Shown: positions 18,082 through 28,150 of the stretch, piece by piece
How the letters are laid out: the number at the start of each line of letters is the position of its first letter
Position numbering within the stretch: position 1 is the first letter of the stretch
Assembly: GCF_002943425.1 (NCBI RefSeq)
Contig: NZ_PTRA01000008.1
Span: 88,444 to 152,443 of the forward strand
DNA length: 64,000 nucleotides
DNA from: Siphonobacter curvatus
GTDB lineage: Bacteria; Bacteroidota; Bacteroidia; Cytophagales; Spirosomataceae
Direction of reading: 5' to 3'
Made by a program: the position numbers and the translations under genes
Notes under the pieces: model-generated
Databases searched by the model: none
Told to the model about the DNA's origin: nothing
Seen by the model: the letters and a program-made list of their open reading frames with translations, nothing else

Positions 18082-18117
18082 ACGAAAAGCCCGCTTCAAG
18101 CGGGCTTTTCGTTTTTT
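18082..18117 (+). terminator. Terminator of tRNA-Leu
   Basis: ACGAAAAGCCCGC, five-base loop, GCGGGCTTTTCGT then five more T. Confidence 0.9.
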
Positions 18118-18138
18118 ATGCCTCTTCTTTGACACAAT

Positions 18139-18168
18139 AAAAAAGCTGTCAGCGAGAAGCTGACAGCC
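18139..18168 (-). terminator. Terminator of mqo
   Basis: Read on the minus strand, GCTGTCAGC, five-base loop, GCTGACAGC and six T follow the mqo stop by about 30 bases. Confidence 0.8.
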
Positions 18169-18198
18169 TAGTATACGTACTGCGTTAAAGACGTCTTT

Positions 18199-19710
18199 CT
18201 ATACTTCTACCCCATTTAACCCTAAAGCACGAGCCGTCCGATCGCGGGATTTTTCCAGTAGAGCCGCATCTTTAGCTAGCGATTTTCCGTAGGAAGGAAT
18301 CATTTCGCGTAGCTTTGACTGCCAAGCTTCGGAGCTTGATTTTTCAGCGAAACAACGCTTGAGTAAATCCAGCATGATAGCAACGGACGTGGAAGCCCCC
18401 GGAGAAGCTCCTAACAGGGCAGCAATAGAGCCGTCAGCGGCACTAACGACCTCCGTACCAAATTCCAGAATTCCGCCCTTTTTGGGGTCTTTTTTAATCA
18501 CCTGTACCCGTTGACCAGCCACTTCGAGTTTCCAGTCTTCCAGGCGGGCCGAGGGCATATAATCTTTAAGAGCGTTCAGACGATCTTCCGGTGACTGACG
18601 CACCTGATCGATCAGATACTTGGTCAGCGGAATATTCTGAATACCTGCCGCCATCATGGGGCCAATGTTGTTCAGCTTGATTGATTTGGGTAAATCAAGG
18701 TACGAACCATTCTTCAAAAACTTCGTTGAGAAGCCAGCGTAAGGTCCGAAAAGCAATGCTTTCTTTCCATCAATCACCCGCGTATCCAGGTGAGGCACCG
18801 ACATCGGAGGCGAACCAACGGCTGCTTTGCCGTATACTTTAGCCTGGTGACGTTCGATAATGGCCGGATCTGTACAAACCAGCCACTGACCGCTTACGGG
18901 GAATCCACCGAAGCCTTTTCCTTCCTTGATTCCTGATTTTTCGAGTAAGTGTAGCGAACCGCCACCCGCTCCAATGAATACGAAAGGCGTCAGTAAGTCA
19001 CGCTTTTTACCACTCTTCCGGTTTTTTACCTCCACTTTCCAGCGACCGTCGCGTTGGCGATCAATATCGCGAACTTCATGATTGAGTGAAAGTGATATGC
19101 CAGGCAAACCTTTCAAATAGTTAAAGATACGCCGGGTAAGTTCACCAAAATTGACATCGGTACCAATGTCCATTCGGGTAGCGGCGATTTTTTCATTCGG
19201 GTCACGCCCTTCAGTGATAAGCGGAGCCCACTCGCCGATCTCTGCAGGATCTTCGGAGTATAGCATACCCTTGAAGAGGTGATTCTTCGTCAGGGCCTGA
19301 TACCGTTTCTTCAGGTAATCCACATTGTCATTCCCCCAGACAAAACTCATGTGCGGTGTATTGACAATGAAGTCCTGCGGTGAAGTAACAATATTTTTTT
19401 CCACTAAATACGCCCAGAATTCGCGAGATAATTCAAACGACTCGGCAATCTTAATGGCTTTGTTAATTTCAACGGAACCGTCGGGTTTTTGCGGGGTATA
19501 GTTCAATTCGCAGAAGGCCGAGTGACCCGTACCCGCGTTGTTCCAGGCATCGGAACTCTCCGCAGTCACTACATCCAGGCGTTCAAAGATTTCAATCGTC
19601 AGGTCGGGTTGTAATTCTTTGAGCATCATCCCCAGGGTGGCACTCATAATCCCGGCACCAATCAATACGACGTCAGGGTCATTATTTACAGATTTTTTAC
19701 TGGTATTCAT
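18199..19710 (-). CDS. mqo: Malate:quinone oxidoreductase
   Basis: Membrane-associated FAD enzyme of the citric acid cycle that oxidises malate to oxaloacetate and passes electrons to the quinone pool. The N-terminal FAD fold DVVLIGAGIMSATLGMMLKELQ and the conserved family blocks SDAWNNAGTGHSAFCELNYTP and VGSPPMSVPHLDTRVIDGK are all present. 503 aa is the full length. It stands alone, with its own terminator. The 5' side opens into a long non-coding stretch. Confidence 0.97.
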   Translation of the reverse strand: MNTSKKSVNNDPDVVLIGAGIMSATLGMMLKELQPDLTIEIFERLDVVTAESSDAWNNAGTGHSAFCELNYTPQKPDGSVEINKAIKIAESFELSREFWAYLVEKNIVTSPQDFIVNTPHMSFVWGNDNVDYLKKRYQALTKNHLFKGMLYSEDPAEIGEWAPLITEGRDPNEKIAATRMDIGTDVNFGELTRRIFNYLKGLPGISLSLNHEVRDIDRQRDGRWKVEVKNRKSGKKRDLLTPFVFIGAGGGSLHLLEKSGIKEGKGFGGFPVSGQWLVCTDPAIIERHQAKVYGKAAVGSPPMSVPHLDTRVIDGKKALLFGPYAGFSTKFLKNGSYLDLPKSIKLNNIGPMMAAGIQNIPLTKYLIDQVRQSPEDRLNALKDYMPSARLEDWKLEVAGQRVQVIKKDPKKGGILEFGTEVVSAADGSIAALLGASPGASTSVAIMLDLLKRCFAEKSSSEAWQSKLREMIPSYGKSLAKDAALLEKSRDRTARALGLNGVEV

Positions 19711-20300
19711 AGGGAAATACGGTTACTTTCAATGGAATGAATCGGAGCCTTTCCGTTATGCTAACAAGTTTGTAATCAATCAAGTAAAGAAGTTCGTGCC
19801 AGGTTTTATCCTTGCTAATTACTCCTCCGGCAGAAAGCACTTAAAATGGGCTTTCAAAAATATCGGTTATCCACAAAATTTTAATCCTTTTACCGCAGGA
19901 TGTTGGTATTTTGTTATAGTTTCTCCTGAAAAAAGGCTTGTAGACCCTTTTGAATACGGTTTGAATTAGACGTACACACGCGTCAAAAGAAAAACCAAGT
20001 ATTCAACTTTCCTTAGTACGGAAGAGTTTTCGAAAACGCTAATAAATACATACCAGCTTCCGGTTTGTACCCGTGGATCCTTCCCCACAAGCACCTGATT
20101 ATCACAAATTGTAGACGTTGAAAGTTCCGGAAAACCCTGGAAAAAGAGAGGAGTTTTCAGTTGTTAGTTTAAAGTTTTCAGTTTGGAGTTACTGGGGTGG
20201 ATTTGTCAGCCAATGAATGGTTAGCTTACTGATTATTCCATGGGTTGCAATGCGAGGATCCTATCCCCTAGCCTCAAACCTTCAACTTCAAACCTGAAAT
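19711..20300. other. Non-coding stretch between mqo and lpdA
   Basis: About 590 bases without a supported gene. It contains short low-complexity elements (GTTAGTTTAAAGTTTTCAGT near 20165 and TTCAACTTCAAACCTGAAAT near 20281). These resemble a family of Cytophagales intergenic sequences also seen near 42858, 43296-43413 and 44277 in this window. A frame on the plus strand (to 19969) has no recognisable content. Confidence 0.5.
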
Positions 20301-20341
20301 AAAAAAACTCCCTTCCAAAGCGATTTGGAAGGGAGTTTTTT
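20301..20341. terminator. Terminator of lpdA
   Basis: AAAAAACTCCCTTCCAAA, a four-base loop and the exact complement TTTGGAAGGGAGTTTTTT. The 18-base arms are perfect. It is symmetrical and so could act in both directions. Confidence 0.92.
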
Positions 20342-20360
20342 ATGGAATGCAAAAGCAATC

Positions 20361-21764
20361 TTATAAGTCGATGGCTTCGCCGTAAGCTGCTTCCGTAGCA
20401 CCTTTCACCGCTTCTGACATCGTCGGGTGCGGGTGAACCGTACGCAGGATTTCGTGAGCCGTTGTTTCGAGCTTACGAGCCGCTACTACTTCAGCGATCA
20501 TTTCCGTAACGTTGGTACCGATCATGTGAGCACCTAGCCACTCGCCGTATTTGGCATCGTAAATTACTTTTACGAAACCATCACGGGCACCGGCTGCGGT
20601 TGCCTTACCAGAAGCTGCGAAGGGGAATTTACCCACTTTCACATCATAACCCAGTTCACGGGCTTTCTTTTCAGTCAGACCTACAGAAGCAATCTCGGGT
20701 GAGCAGTAGGTACAGCCCGGAATGTTACCGTAATCCAACGCTTCGGTATGGTGACCGGCAATGTGCTCAGCACAGATAATGCCTTCAGCAGTAGCTACGT
20801 GAGCCAAAGCCTGACCGGGTACACAGTCGCCAATCGCGAAGAAACCAGGAACGTTGGTTTCGTACCATTGATTAACCGTGATTTTACCTTTATCCGTAGC
20901 GATGCCTACGTCTTCCAGACCAATGTTTTCAATATTGGCTACGACACCAGCTGCAGAAAGTACCACGTCAACGTCGAAGAATTTTTCTCCGTCCGGTGTT
21001 TTTACTTTCACTTTGCAACCTTCACCGCTCGTATCCACTGATTCAACGGCCGAGTTGGTATAGATGTCGATACCAAGTTTTTTGTATTGCTTGGCCAGTT
21101 CTTTCGATACGTCTTCGTCCTCAACGGGAACAACGCTCGGCAGAAACTCTACGATGGTTACTTTCGTACCCATGCTGGCGTATACGTAAGCGAACTCCAC
21201 ACCGATGGCTCCTGAACCAATGACCAGCATTGATTTAGGTTGCTTTTCGAGGGACATGGCTTTGCGGTATTCGATTACCTTTTCGCCGTCGATTTTGATG
21301 TTGGGCAACTCACGAGCCCGACCACCCGTAGCAATTACAACGCCTTTCGTAGCCGTGTAGTCCGTTTTTGTTCCGTCAGCGGCGGTTACTTCAACCGTTT
21401 TGTTGGCTTTTACTTTGCCGTAACCCATGATGACGTCGATTTTATTCTTCTTCATCAGGAAAGCTACGCCTTTGCTCATGCTAGTGGCAACACCCCGTGA
21501 ACGGCTAATGACAGCACTGAAATCAGCGTTGTAAGATCCGTCCTGAATCGTAATGCCGTAATCTTTGGCGTGTTTAATATATTCAAAAACCTGAGCAGAC
21601 TTTAAAAGAGCTTTTGTCGGAATACAACCCCAGTTGAGGCAGATCCCTCCGAGGCTTTCTTTCTCTACAATTGCGACTTTCATGCCCAGTTGGGAAGCAC
21701 GTATGGCAGTAGGATAACCGCCAGGGCCGCTTCCTACTACGATCAAATCATACTGTTGAGCCAT
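20361..21764 (-). CDS. lpdA: Dihydrolipoyl dehydrogenase
   Basis: FAD/NAD enzyme that reoxidises the lipoamide of 2-oxoacid dehydrogenase and glycine cleavage complexes. The redox disulfide is C42-x4-C47 in GGICLNWGCIPTKAL. The FAD motif is VVGSGPGGYPTAIRA, the NAD-binding motif VIGSGAIGVEFAYVYASMG, and the C-terminal catalytic His lies in RTVHPHPTMSEAV. 467 aa, full length. No E1 or E2 genes are adjacent, so the copy is shared or its partners lie elsewhere. Confidence 0.96.
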   Translation of the reverse strand: MAQQYDLIVVGSGPGGYPTAIRASQLGMKVAIVEKESLGGICLNWGCIPTKALLKSAQVFEYIKHAKDYGITIQDGSYNADFSAVISRSRGVATSMSKGVAFLMKKNKIDVIMGYGKVKANKTVEVTAADGTKTDYTATKGVVIATGGRARELPNIKIDGEKVIEYRKAMSLEKQPKSMLVIGSGAIGVEFAYVYASMGTKVTIVEFLPSVVPVEDEDVSKELAKQYKKLGIDIYTNSAVESVDTSGEGCKVKVKTPDGEKFFDVDVVLSAAGVVANIENIGLEDVGIATDKGKITVNQWYETNVPGFFAIGDCVPGQALAHVATAEGIICAEHIAGHHTEALDYGNIPGCTYCSPEIASVGLTEKKARELGYDVKVGKFPFAASGKATAAGARDGFVKVIYDAKYGEWLGAHMIGTNVTEMIAEVVAARKLETTAHEILRTVHPHPTMSEAVKGATEAAYGEAIDL

Positions 21765-22016
21765 TGTTGCGAAATCTTTTTAAAAGGTTTGGGCCGAAGC
21801 CACACAAAAATAGAAGAAAACCCGCTGGAAAGAGTCTTCCAATTGGAAGTTTCCCAGGAGAGCAAAATCAGAGATACGGTATAAAGGCGTTTTTTGGGAG
21901 ATAAACCCCTAGAAAATACCCTCCCTTTTAACAGCAAACATAGGTAAAAAGGTTTCCTTCGCTCACCCGTACAAGGGGTGGCAATCGGTGCTGAAACACA
22001 CGGACTTAGAAAGGGA

Positions 22017-23051
22017 CTAAAACTTAGGACAGGCCAGTTCTCGCTTGCGTTTACGCGGGTAGGGCTTGGGGTCGAATAGGGCGTCGAGCGTATACGAAAT
22101 GGATAATTCGTGGGCTCCGCCCGAAGCCATACTCAGGGTGGAAATGGTGGCGTCGTAACTGTATCCAATGGAAAAGTTGTCTTGTCGGTAGCCCACCAGA
22201 AAAACCAGGGCATCATGATTGTTCAGGCCGCGATCGTACTGCTTGATGGGAATACCCCGGTACCAAACACCCAGCGTCAGCGGATCGTAGGTCATATACA
22301 GTCCTAAATCCAACTGATCAAATTTGCCCTGTTTTTTGTAGAGAATGGCGGGGGAAAGACTGCGTTCGCGTCCCATGTCGGCTCCGAGGCCATTGCCCAG
22401 CTCCCAGCCCATTAGCGGAATTTTAAAGCCACCCTGCAAACTGATCTTCATGGGTAACCGCTCAGGTGTAGCCGAAAACGACTGATTCGGACGATTGAGG
22501 TGATGAACCGATATACCCGCCCAGAACTGATCGGAATAAGTTAGTAAGCCACCCGAAAAATCCAGGTAGTTGATGCGAGGACCCGTATCGGCTACGGGGT
22601 CATTATAGATGGGCGTAACGCCGCCCGTACCGTTAAGGTCGTAGTTGAAAACCAGGTTATAATAATTGACGCTCCGGTTTACGTACGAAGCCTGAATCCC
22701 CGCCCGTAACCGTACAGATTCGCTCAAGCGAGCCTGGTACGCGTATTGTAAGCCTACATCCAGGGTACGCAGGTTGCTAAACTGGGCGTCGTTCATGACC
22801 ATCAAACCCACGCCGGAATTGATCTTGTCCAGATACGTATCCACACTGGCAATGGTCGTTACGTAGTTGGCGTTAAGGGCAGGCCACTGATTACGGTAAT
22901 TGAGGGTAGCACGCGGAGCCAGAGCCGAGCCCGCAAATGCCGGATTCAGGTACAGCGGAGCCGCGTAGAACTGCGACAGCTGCGGATCCTGGGCCTGCGT
23001 TTGCAGTATACTCACGAGCACAACGGCGACTATAAGGAGATGTTTTATCAT
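22017..23051 (-). CDS. PorP/SprF family type IX secretion membrane protein
   Basis: 344 aa with a signal peptide ending T-Q-A-Q at about residue 20, followed by the family signature DPQLSQFYAAPLYLNPAFAGS. The rest is beta-barrel-like, ending in a domain with GAHELSISYTLDALF. In Bacteroidota these proteins lie beside genes for large secreted proteins carrying a gliding-motility C-terminal domain, and hold them at the surface. That is the arrangement here: the divergent gene at 23419 is such a protein. The ATG at 23051 is preferred over an upstream TTG at 23060. Confidence 0.93.
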   Translation of the reverse strand: MIKHLLIVAVVLVSILQTQAQDPQLSQFYAAPLYLNPAFAGSALAPRATLNYRNQWPALNANYVTTIASVDTYLDKINSGVGLMVMNDAQFSNLRTLDVGLQYAYQARLSESVRLRAGIQASYVNRSVNYYNLVFNYDLNGTGGVTPIYNDPVADTGPRINYLDFSGGLLTYSDQFWAGISVHHLNRPNQSFSATPERLPMKISLQGGFKIPLMGWELGNGLGADMGRERSLSPAILYKKQGKFDQLDLGLYMTYDPLTLGVWYRGIPIKQYDRGLNNHDALVFLVGYRQDNFSIGYSYDATISTLSMASGGAHELSISYTLDALFDPKPYPRKRKRELACPKF

Positions 23052-23418
23052 GGCGTACAACCAAAAACCAGACTCATCAGATTAAGGGGTCATTCAGGTT
23101 CGGTAGAAAGTTGGGGCGTGCGGGAAAATCGGCTTCCTAAAAAATCCGATCTAGCGAAAAATTTTCAAAAGTTCGGCAAGTTGCATAAACCTTCACAAAA
23201 TTTGTAGTAGAAGTTTCCGTTAATTTCCAGGAAATTGATCCACGAAAAAGTAGCCGTTCGAACCAACCTCTCACCGAGCGTGTCTTCTTCATCGAAGGTT
23301 AAGAAACCAACGTCGAAAATTTCAACGTACTCATCTCGTGATTCGTCTCTTGCTACCGCCACCGCAAAGACCTTTCCCGATCTACGTCGTTTAAAACGTA
23401 AATAAAGCCACATCGGGT
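23052..23418. other. Divergent intergenic region between PorP/SprF and its partner
   Basis: About 370 bases holding the two divergent starts. I see no clear TAnnTTTG element in either direction and no supported gene; a minus-strand frame at 23165-23413 has no recognisable content. Confidence 0.4.
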
Positions 23419-26334
23419 ATGATTCGAAAGATATATTTTACGGTGCTTCTATGGATTACCTGCTTTCTGGTCGCCCAGGCTCAGACGGTCAAGCCGTCGA
23501 TTCGGGTAACCGGTCGCAAGTGCGAGCCCGAACAGGGCTGCGGTGGGGACTCCACTCGCTTTGAAGTAACGGGCGTGACGGCTACCAGCTGGCAGTGGAC
23601 CTTTGAGGATCCCAATACTTCTGATCCGCAGGCGAAGAGTTCAACGAAAGCCAAACCCGCCCACCTGTATTTACAGCAGGGCTCGTACCGGGTTTCGGTA
23701 CGGGGAAAACTAGCTTCCGGAGCCGAGTATTCAACGGATACAACCATTAAAATTTCTACCCTTCCCCCCGCTTTTGAATTTTTTCAGGGCAAAGAAGATA
23801 CGACCATTTGTAAGGGCAGTGAGTTAGTACTCGACCCCTACGATTCGCGTTTTTTTCAGGGTACGCCCCCAGCCGAAGGTACCGTGAAGTACTTATGGTA
23901 TCCCAGCGGTGACACTACTCGTACGCTGACGGTGACCGAAAAGGGCTGTTATTCAGTGGAGATCATGAACGGCGATAGCTGTACCGTAACCGACCGCATT
24001 AACGTCAAGATTTGTGGGGAAGCTGACCAGCAGGCTTCCAAATGGTACTTTGGCTCGAACGCCGGGATTAGCTTCGAAGGCGGACAACCGACAGTCATTA
24101 CGGACGGAAAGATTAATACGCCCGAAGGAAGTTCATCGATTTCCGACCGGAAAGGCAACCTGCTATTTTATACCGACGGACGAAAAATTTATGATAAGGA
24201 CGGCAACGTCATGACATCCCGGGATGCCAGCGATACGACGAGTTTGAGCGGTAGTCCGAATTCGACGCAGGCGGCCTTAATCGTTCCGCAACCGAGTTGT
24301 CGGGGCTGCGAAACAATTTATTACGTCTTCACGACGCGGGATGTGAATGACTCACTAAAATGCCTGGAATACTCCCGAGTGGATATGCGAGGAAATGGCG
24401 GAAAAGGGATAATTCTGGATAAAAATAATCCGACGGGTGAGTGTAATGTTAGTGAACGCCTCACCTCCATCGAAAATCCAAAAGATTCTACGTATTGGGT
24501 GCTTTCCCACGGGCTTGGTAATAGCAAATTCATTCTAAAGCGGCTGACCAAGAGTGGTCTGGAAGATGCGGATTCGCCGGAAATTGGTATTCCGCATACT
24601 TCGAAATATCAGGGCGAAGGCCAAATCAAATTTGCCAGCTCGGGCGGTAAAATGGGTGTGGTCATTCCGGGTTCCGACGGCAGTAAGAATTACGCAGAGA
24701 TTTACAATTTCAATGATTCCACGGGAGCGATCACGCCACCCCCAATTACGCTGGATTTAGGCCCTGCCCCGCCGTCTGCGTACGGGATTGAGTTTTCGCC
24801 CGATGGGAAACAGGTCTATGTGTCATTACGGGGCAATGACAGTACCGAATCCATTCTCTATCAGTACGACATTAGTAATACGGATTCAACCATCATCGCT
24901 TCGACCCGTATTGAAGTAGCTCGTTCCGAAAAAGAATTTGGTGCCTTACAGTATGCTCCCGACGGTAAAATCTACATGGCCGTCAAAGGCAGTCAGTACC
25001 TGGGTGTGATTACGCCGCCTTCGGCTGATTCAACGGACGTGGAGTTTGAGTTGGACGGTTTCAACCTGGGAGGGAAATTAAGTCAACTGGGTTTGCCCAA
25101 CTTCGTACAAAGCATTATTGAGCCGCCTTCAGGTCCGGGGATCAGCGTCGCAGATGTCTGTTTTGGCGAACCCATTGAGTTTGGTACGGGACCCATCTGC
25201 GATCCGCTGAAAGATAAGTACGAATGGGATTTTGGCGATGGAAAAGGAAAATCGACCCAGCAGTCGGGTCAGTATACCTACGCCGCTGCGGGTACGTACA
25301 CCGTTACCCTACGGCAGTACAATGATTGTAAAGACACCACGATGACGCAACAGGTGACGGTCAATCCCACGCCCATTGCTAATCTGGGACAGGATCTGAA
25401 TGTGTGTGCTAAAAGTGTCGTACTCGATTCCAAAAACAACTTCCCCAACAGTCAGTACATCTGGCAACGTAACGGCCGGATTCTAGCTGTGGATAGTACG
25501 GCTTCCAGTATTCGGGTGGATTCTTCTGGACAGTATGTTGTGTTCGTACTCATCGGCGATTGTTTTAGCTCCGATACTATTCAGGTAACCCTGGAAACGC
25601 CACCCAATTACAGTCTGGGGCCGGATCAGAAGCTTTGTACGGGAAAAACGCTGCAATTGGATGCCCTGCCGGGCGGTTCGTCGTACCTCTGGAACACGGG
25701 AGCCAATACGCAACTGATCACGGTTGATCAGGCGGGCAATTACTCGGTGGTCGTCACGATTCCGCGAACGAACGCAATCAGTTGTGAAGTATCGGATACG
25801 GTACGAGTTGATTTGTTGCCCCTGCCGAATGTGAGTGTAATTCCTAAAATGTCGTTGTGTCAGCCGAATAACCAGACCATTACGCTTACCGGTGGACCTA
25901 ATGACCAGTTCCGCTATCTATGGACGCCGGGCAGCGAAACGACACGGGTGATTTCCGTCAATCGAATTGGAACCTATACCGTAGAGGTGAGTACACCGGA
26001 CGGCTGTAGCGAAGCACATAACATTGAAGTGATTGATCTGTGTGACCCGCAGATTCTCGTACCGGACGCCTTCTCGCCCAATGGCGATGGGCAAAACGAT
26101 CGCTTACAGGTCGTGACCAATCATATTTCGGATCAGGATTACGAATTCCGGGTGTACGACCGCTGGGGTGAAATGATTTTCCGTACCACGGACCGTAAAG
26201 AAAGCTGGGACGGAACCTACAAAGGCCGTACCTATCCGCCGCAGAGTTATGCCTGGGTGGTGCAGTACCGCAGTACGTATTACCCCGAGCGAGGCATCAG
26301 TACCCAGCGGGGAGCGGTACTGCTGGCTAAATAA
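23419..26334 (+). CDS. Large secreted protein with PKD domain and gliding-motility C-terminal domain (T9SS substrate)
   Basis: 971 aa. Signal peptide to about residue 21 (FLVAQAQ). A first PKD-like segment (SWQWTFEDPN) precedes a propeller-like region (about 200-560) with repeats such as KGNLLFYTDGRKIYDKDG and FSPDGKQVYVSLRG. A PKD domain (YEWDFGDGKGKSTQQSGQYTY) lies at about 590-660, with Ig-like repeats after it. The end, VPDAFSPNGDGQNDRLQV to GAVLLAK, is the CHU_C/TIGR04131 domain that directs type IX export. It is divergent from PorP/SprF, its likely outer-membrane partner. Adhesion or gliding is inferred. Confidence 0.92.
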   Translation: MIRKIYFTVLLWITCFLVAQAQTVKPSIRVTGRKCEPEQGCGGDSTRFEVTGVTATSWQWTFEDPNTSDPQAKSSTKAKPAHLYLQQGSYRVSVRGKLASGAEYSTDTTIKISTLPPAFEFFQGKEDTTICKGSELVLDPYDSRFFQGTPPAEGTVKYLWYPSGDTTRTLTVTEKGCYSVEIMNGDSCTVTDRINVKICGEADQQASKWYFGSNAGISFEGGQPTVITDGKINTPEGSSSISDRKGNLLFYTDGRKIYDKDGNVMTSRDASDTTSLSGSPNSTQAALIVPQPSCRGCETIYYVFTTRDVNDSLKCLEYSRVDMRGNGGKGIILDKNNPTGECNVSERLTSIENPKDSTYWVLSHGLGNSKFILKRLTKSGLEDADSPEIGIPHTSKYQGEGQIKFASSGGKMGVVIPGSDGSKNYAEIYNFNDSTGAITPPPITLDLGPAPPSAYGIEFSPDGKQVYVSLRGNDSTESILYQYDISNTDSTIIASTRIEVARSEKEFGALQYAPDGKIYMAVKGSQYLGVITPPSADSTDVEFELDGFNLGGKLSQLGLPNFVQSIIEPPSGPGISVADVCFGEPIEFGTGPICDPLKDKYEWDFGDGKGKSTQQSGQYTYAAAGTYTVTLRQYNDCKDTTMTQQVTVNPTPIANLGQDLNVCAKSVVLDSKNNFPNSQYIWQRNGRILAVDSTASSIRVDSSGQYVVFVLIGDCFSSDTIQVTLETPPNYSLGPDQKLCTGKTLQLDALPGGSSYLWNTGANTQLITVDQAGNYSVVVTIPRTNAISCEVSDTVRVDLLPLPNVSVIPKMSLCQPNNQTITLTGGPNDQFRYLWTPGSETTRVISVNRIGTYTVEVSTPDGCSEAHNIEVIDLCDPQILVPDAFSPNGDGQNDRLQVVTNHISDQDYEFRVYDRWGEMIFRTTDRKESWDGTYKGRTYPPQSYAWVVQYRSTYYPERGISTQRGAVLLAK

Positions 26335-26352
26335 GTTTTCAGAAAGCCTTTT

Positions 26353-26384
26353 AAAAACGGTCAGCTTTTTCGCTGGCCGTTTTT
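26353..26384 (+). terminator. Terminator after the T9SS substrate gene
   Basis: AAAAACGGTCAGC pairs with GCTGGCCGTTTTT (one G-T pair) around a short loop, followed by more T. Confidence 0.8.
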
Positions 26385-26418
26385 ATTTTTGAGTAAAACA
26401 TCTACGCCTGTTAAACCG

Positions 26419-27219
26419 ATGAAGCGTATTCTTTCTGTGCTCCTACTGCTCGTCATCAGCACGTCTTTTATGCCCGCCCGAAAACTAGTATGGGCCGATG
26501 AATTCAATACCGACGGAGCCCCCGATCCTAAAAACTGGACCTTTGAACAAGGTTTTGTTCGGAATGAAGAATTACAGTGGTACCAGCCCGAAAATGCTCA
26601 CTGCGAAAAAGGGTTACTGATTATGGAAGCCCGGAAAGAAAATAAGCCCAATCCGAACTACGAAGCAGGTAGTACCGAATGGCGAAAAAGTCGCAAGACG
26701 ATTGACTATACCGCCGCCTGCTTGATTACCAAAGGTCTGCACCAATGGCAGTACGGACGTTTTGAAATGCGGGGAAAAATTAACGTAGATCCGGGGCTAT
26801 GGCCCGCGTTCTGGACGCTGGGCGTCAAGGGCGAATGGCCTTCCAACGGTGAAATCGATATTATGGAATATTACCGCAATACGTTACTGGCCAATGTGGC
26901 CTGGGCTACGCCGACGCGGTACAAAGCCAACTGGAATTCAACGAAAGTACCGCTCAGTGATTTTAAGAAAAACTGGGCGAATCAGTTTCACATCTGGCGA
27001 ATGGACTGGGATGAGAAAACGATCAAACTGTACGTAGACGATCGCTTGCTACTGACCTCCGACTCGCAGAAAACCGTTAACCCCGACGGCTCCCACCCCT
27101 TTGATCAACCGCATTACTTGCTACTGAATTTAGCTATTGGAGGCCAAAACGGCGGCGATCCTTCCCAGACAACCTTCCCCGCCCGCTTTGAAGTGGATTA
27201 CGTGCGGGTGTATCAGTAG
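26419..27219 (+). CDS. Glycoside hydrolase family 16 (beta-glucanase type)
   Basis: A secreted enzyme cleaving beta-1,3 or mixed beta-glucans or related polymers. The signal peptide covers residues 1-20 (LLLLVISTSFMPA). The catalytic signature E145-I-D147-I-M-E150 in NGEIDIMEYY is intact, with E145 the nucleophile and E150 the acid/base. The chain ends with the strand FEVDYVRVYQ seen at the end of GH16 domains. I use the ATG at 26419; nine upstream codons lie in the leader. No carbohydrate-binding module or sorting domain is present. Confidence 0.93.
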   Translation: MKRILSVLLLLVISTSFMPARKLVWADEFNTDGAPDPKNWTFEQGFVRNEELQWYQPENAHCEKGLLIMEARKENKPNPNYEAGSTEWRKSRKTIDYTAACLITKGLHQWQYGRFEMRGKINVDPGLWPAFWTLGVKGEWPSNGEIDIMEYYRNTLLANVAWATPTRYKANWNSTKVPLSDFKKNWANQFHIWRMDWDEKTIKLYVDDRLLLTSDSQKTVNPDGSHPFDQPHYLLLNLAIGGQNGGDPSQTTFPARFEVDYVRVYQ

Positions 27220-27231
27220 CGATTTGTTAAT

Positions 27232-27261
27232 GATCCGGACGCAACGGCTCGCGTCCGGATC
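27232..27261. other. Perfect hairpin after the GH16 gene
   Basis: GATCCGGACGC and GCGTCCGGATC pair around eight bases, 12 bases past the GH16 stop. The expected T run is missing, so it may be a mRNA-stabilising 3' structure or a weak terminator. Confidence 0.4.
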
Positions 27262-27347
27262 GGAATGCTGGTGAAGGACCCTAACGCTATGCCTAGGTTT
27301 TAATAAAGAACCCACGCCTACTGGCCTTCACAAAAGCGTCAACCGAA

Positions 27348-28103
27348 CTAAAATCCAATGGAGTTTCCCCCGTCTACCGGTAGCGATACACCCGTGATGT
27401 ACGCCGCCGCTTCGGAGGCCAGAAAAACGGCGGCGTAGCCAATATCGCTGGGTTTACCGAAACGATTCATGGGGGTACGGCGTAAGGCCCGGTTCATACG
27501 ATCCGGATCGCCACTCATGGCCGTTTTCATCATAGCCGTTTCAATGAATCCGGGAGCAATGGCGTTGATGCGTACGTTATGCGGCGAAAACTCCGAAGCC
27601 AGAATTTTGATCAGTCCCGATACGGCCGTCTTGGAAGCTCCATACGCCGCCACACGATCAATGCCGTAATAGGCGGCCATCGACGTGATCATGATGATGC
27701 TACCGCTCCCGCGGGTAATCATTCGGCGGGCACACTCGCGGGTAAGCGAAAAAACGGCATTCAGATTGGTTTGAATGATTCGCTGAAACTCTTCATCGGT
27801 TACTTCCAAGGCCGGTTTTTTCATGTTAATACCCGCGTTGTTGACCAGAATATCAATCGGACCTACCTGGCTTTCAATGTCCGCTACGAATTGGGGAAGC
27901 TTGCTCAGGTCGGTTACATCATTCACGAAATAGTAGGCACCCTCGCCCAGCTCCTGTATGGTCTGGCGGAGTACTTCTTCCCGCCGTCCGGTGATGACTA
28001 CGGTAGCCCCGGCTTCTTTCAGACAACGCGTAATTTCCAGTCCGATGCCACTTCCACCCCCCGTAATGAGGGCAATTTTATTGCTTAAAGAGAAAACCTG
28101 CAT
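27348..28103 (-). CDS. SDR family oxidoreductase, probable fructuronate/mannonate step
   Basis: A classical short-chain dehydrogenase of 251 aa: nucleotide-binding TGGGSGIG at residues 14-21, NNAG, and the catalytic Tyr/Lys in AAYGASK, plus the C-terminal VDGG. It starts 47 bases after uxuA on the same strand. This suggests it reduces D-fructuronate to D-mannonate in place of the classical UxuB; that role is inferred from the neighbour. Relatives are annotated as gluconate 5-dehydrogenase or KduD, so substrate is open. Confidence 0.85.
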   Translation of the reverse strand: MQVFSLSNKIALITGGGSGIGLEITRCLKEAGATVVITGRREEVLRQTIQELGEGAYYFVNDVTDLSKLPQFVADIESQVGPIDILVNNAGINMKKPALEVTDEEFQRIIQTNLNAVFSLTRECARRMITRGSGSIIMITSMAAYYGIDRVAAYGASKTAVSGLIKILASEFSPHNVRINAIAPGFIETAMMKTAMSGDPDRMNRALRRTPMNRFGKPSDIGYAAVFLASEAAAYITGVSLPVDGGNSIGF

Positions 28104-28150
28104 ACTTCAGAACGAATAGAGATGATAAGGTAAAAAGAGCGAACGTTCTA

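Noticed and set aside
27579..28088. Plus-strand frame of 169 codons
   Set aside because: Complement of the SDR gene.
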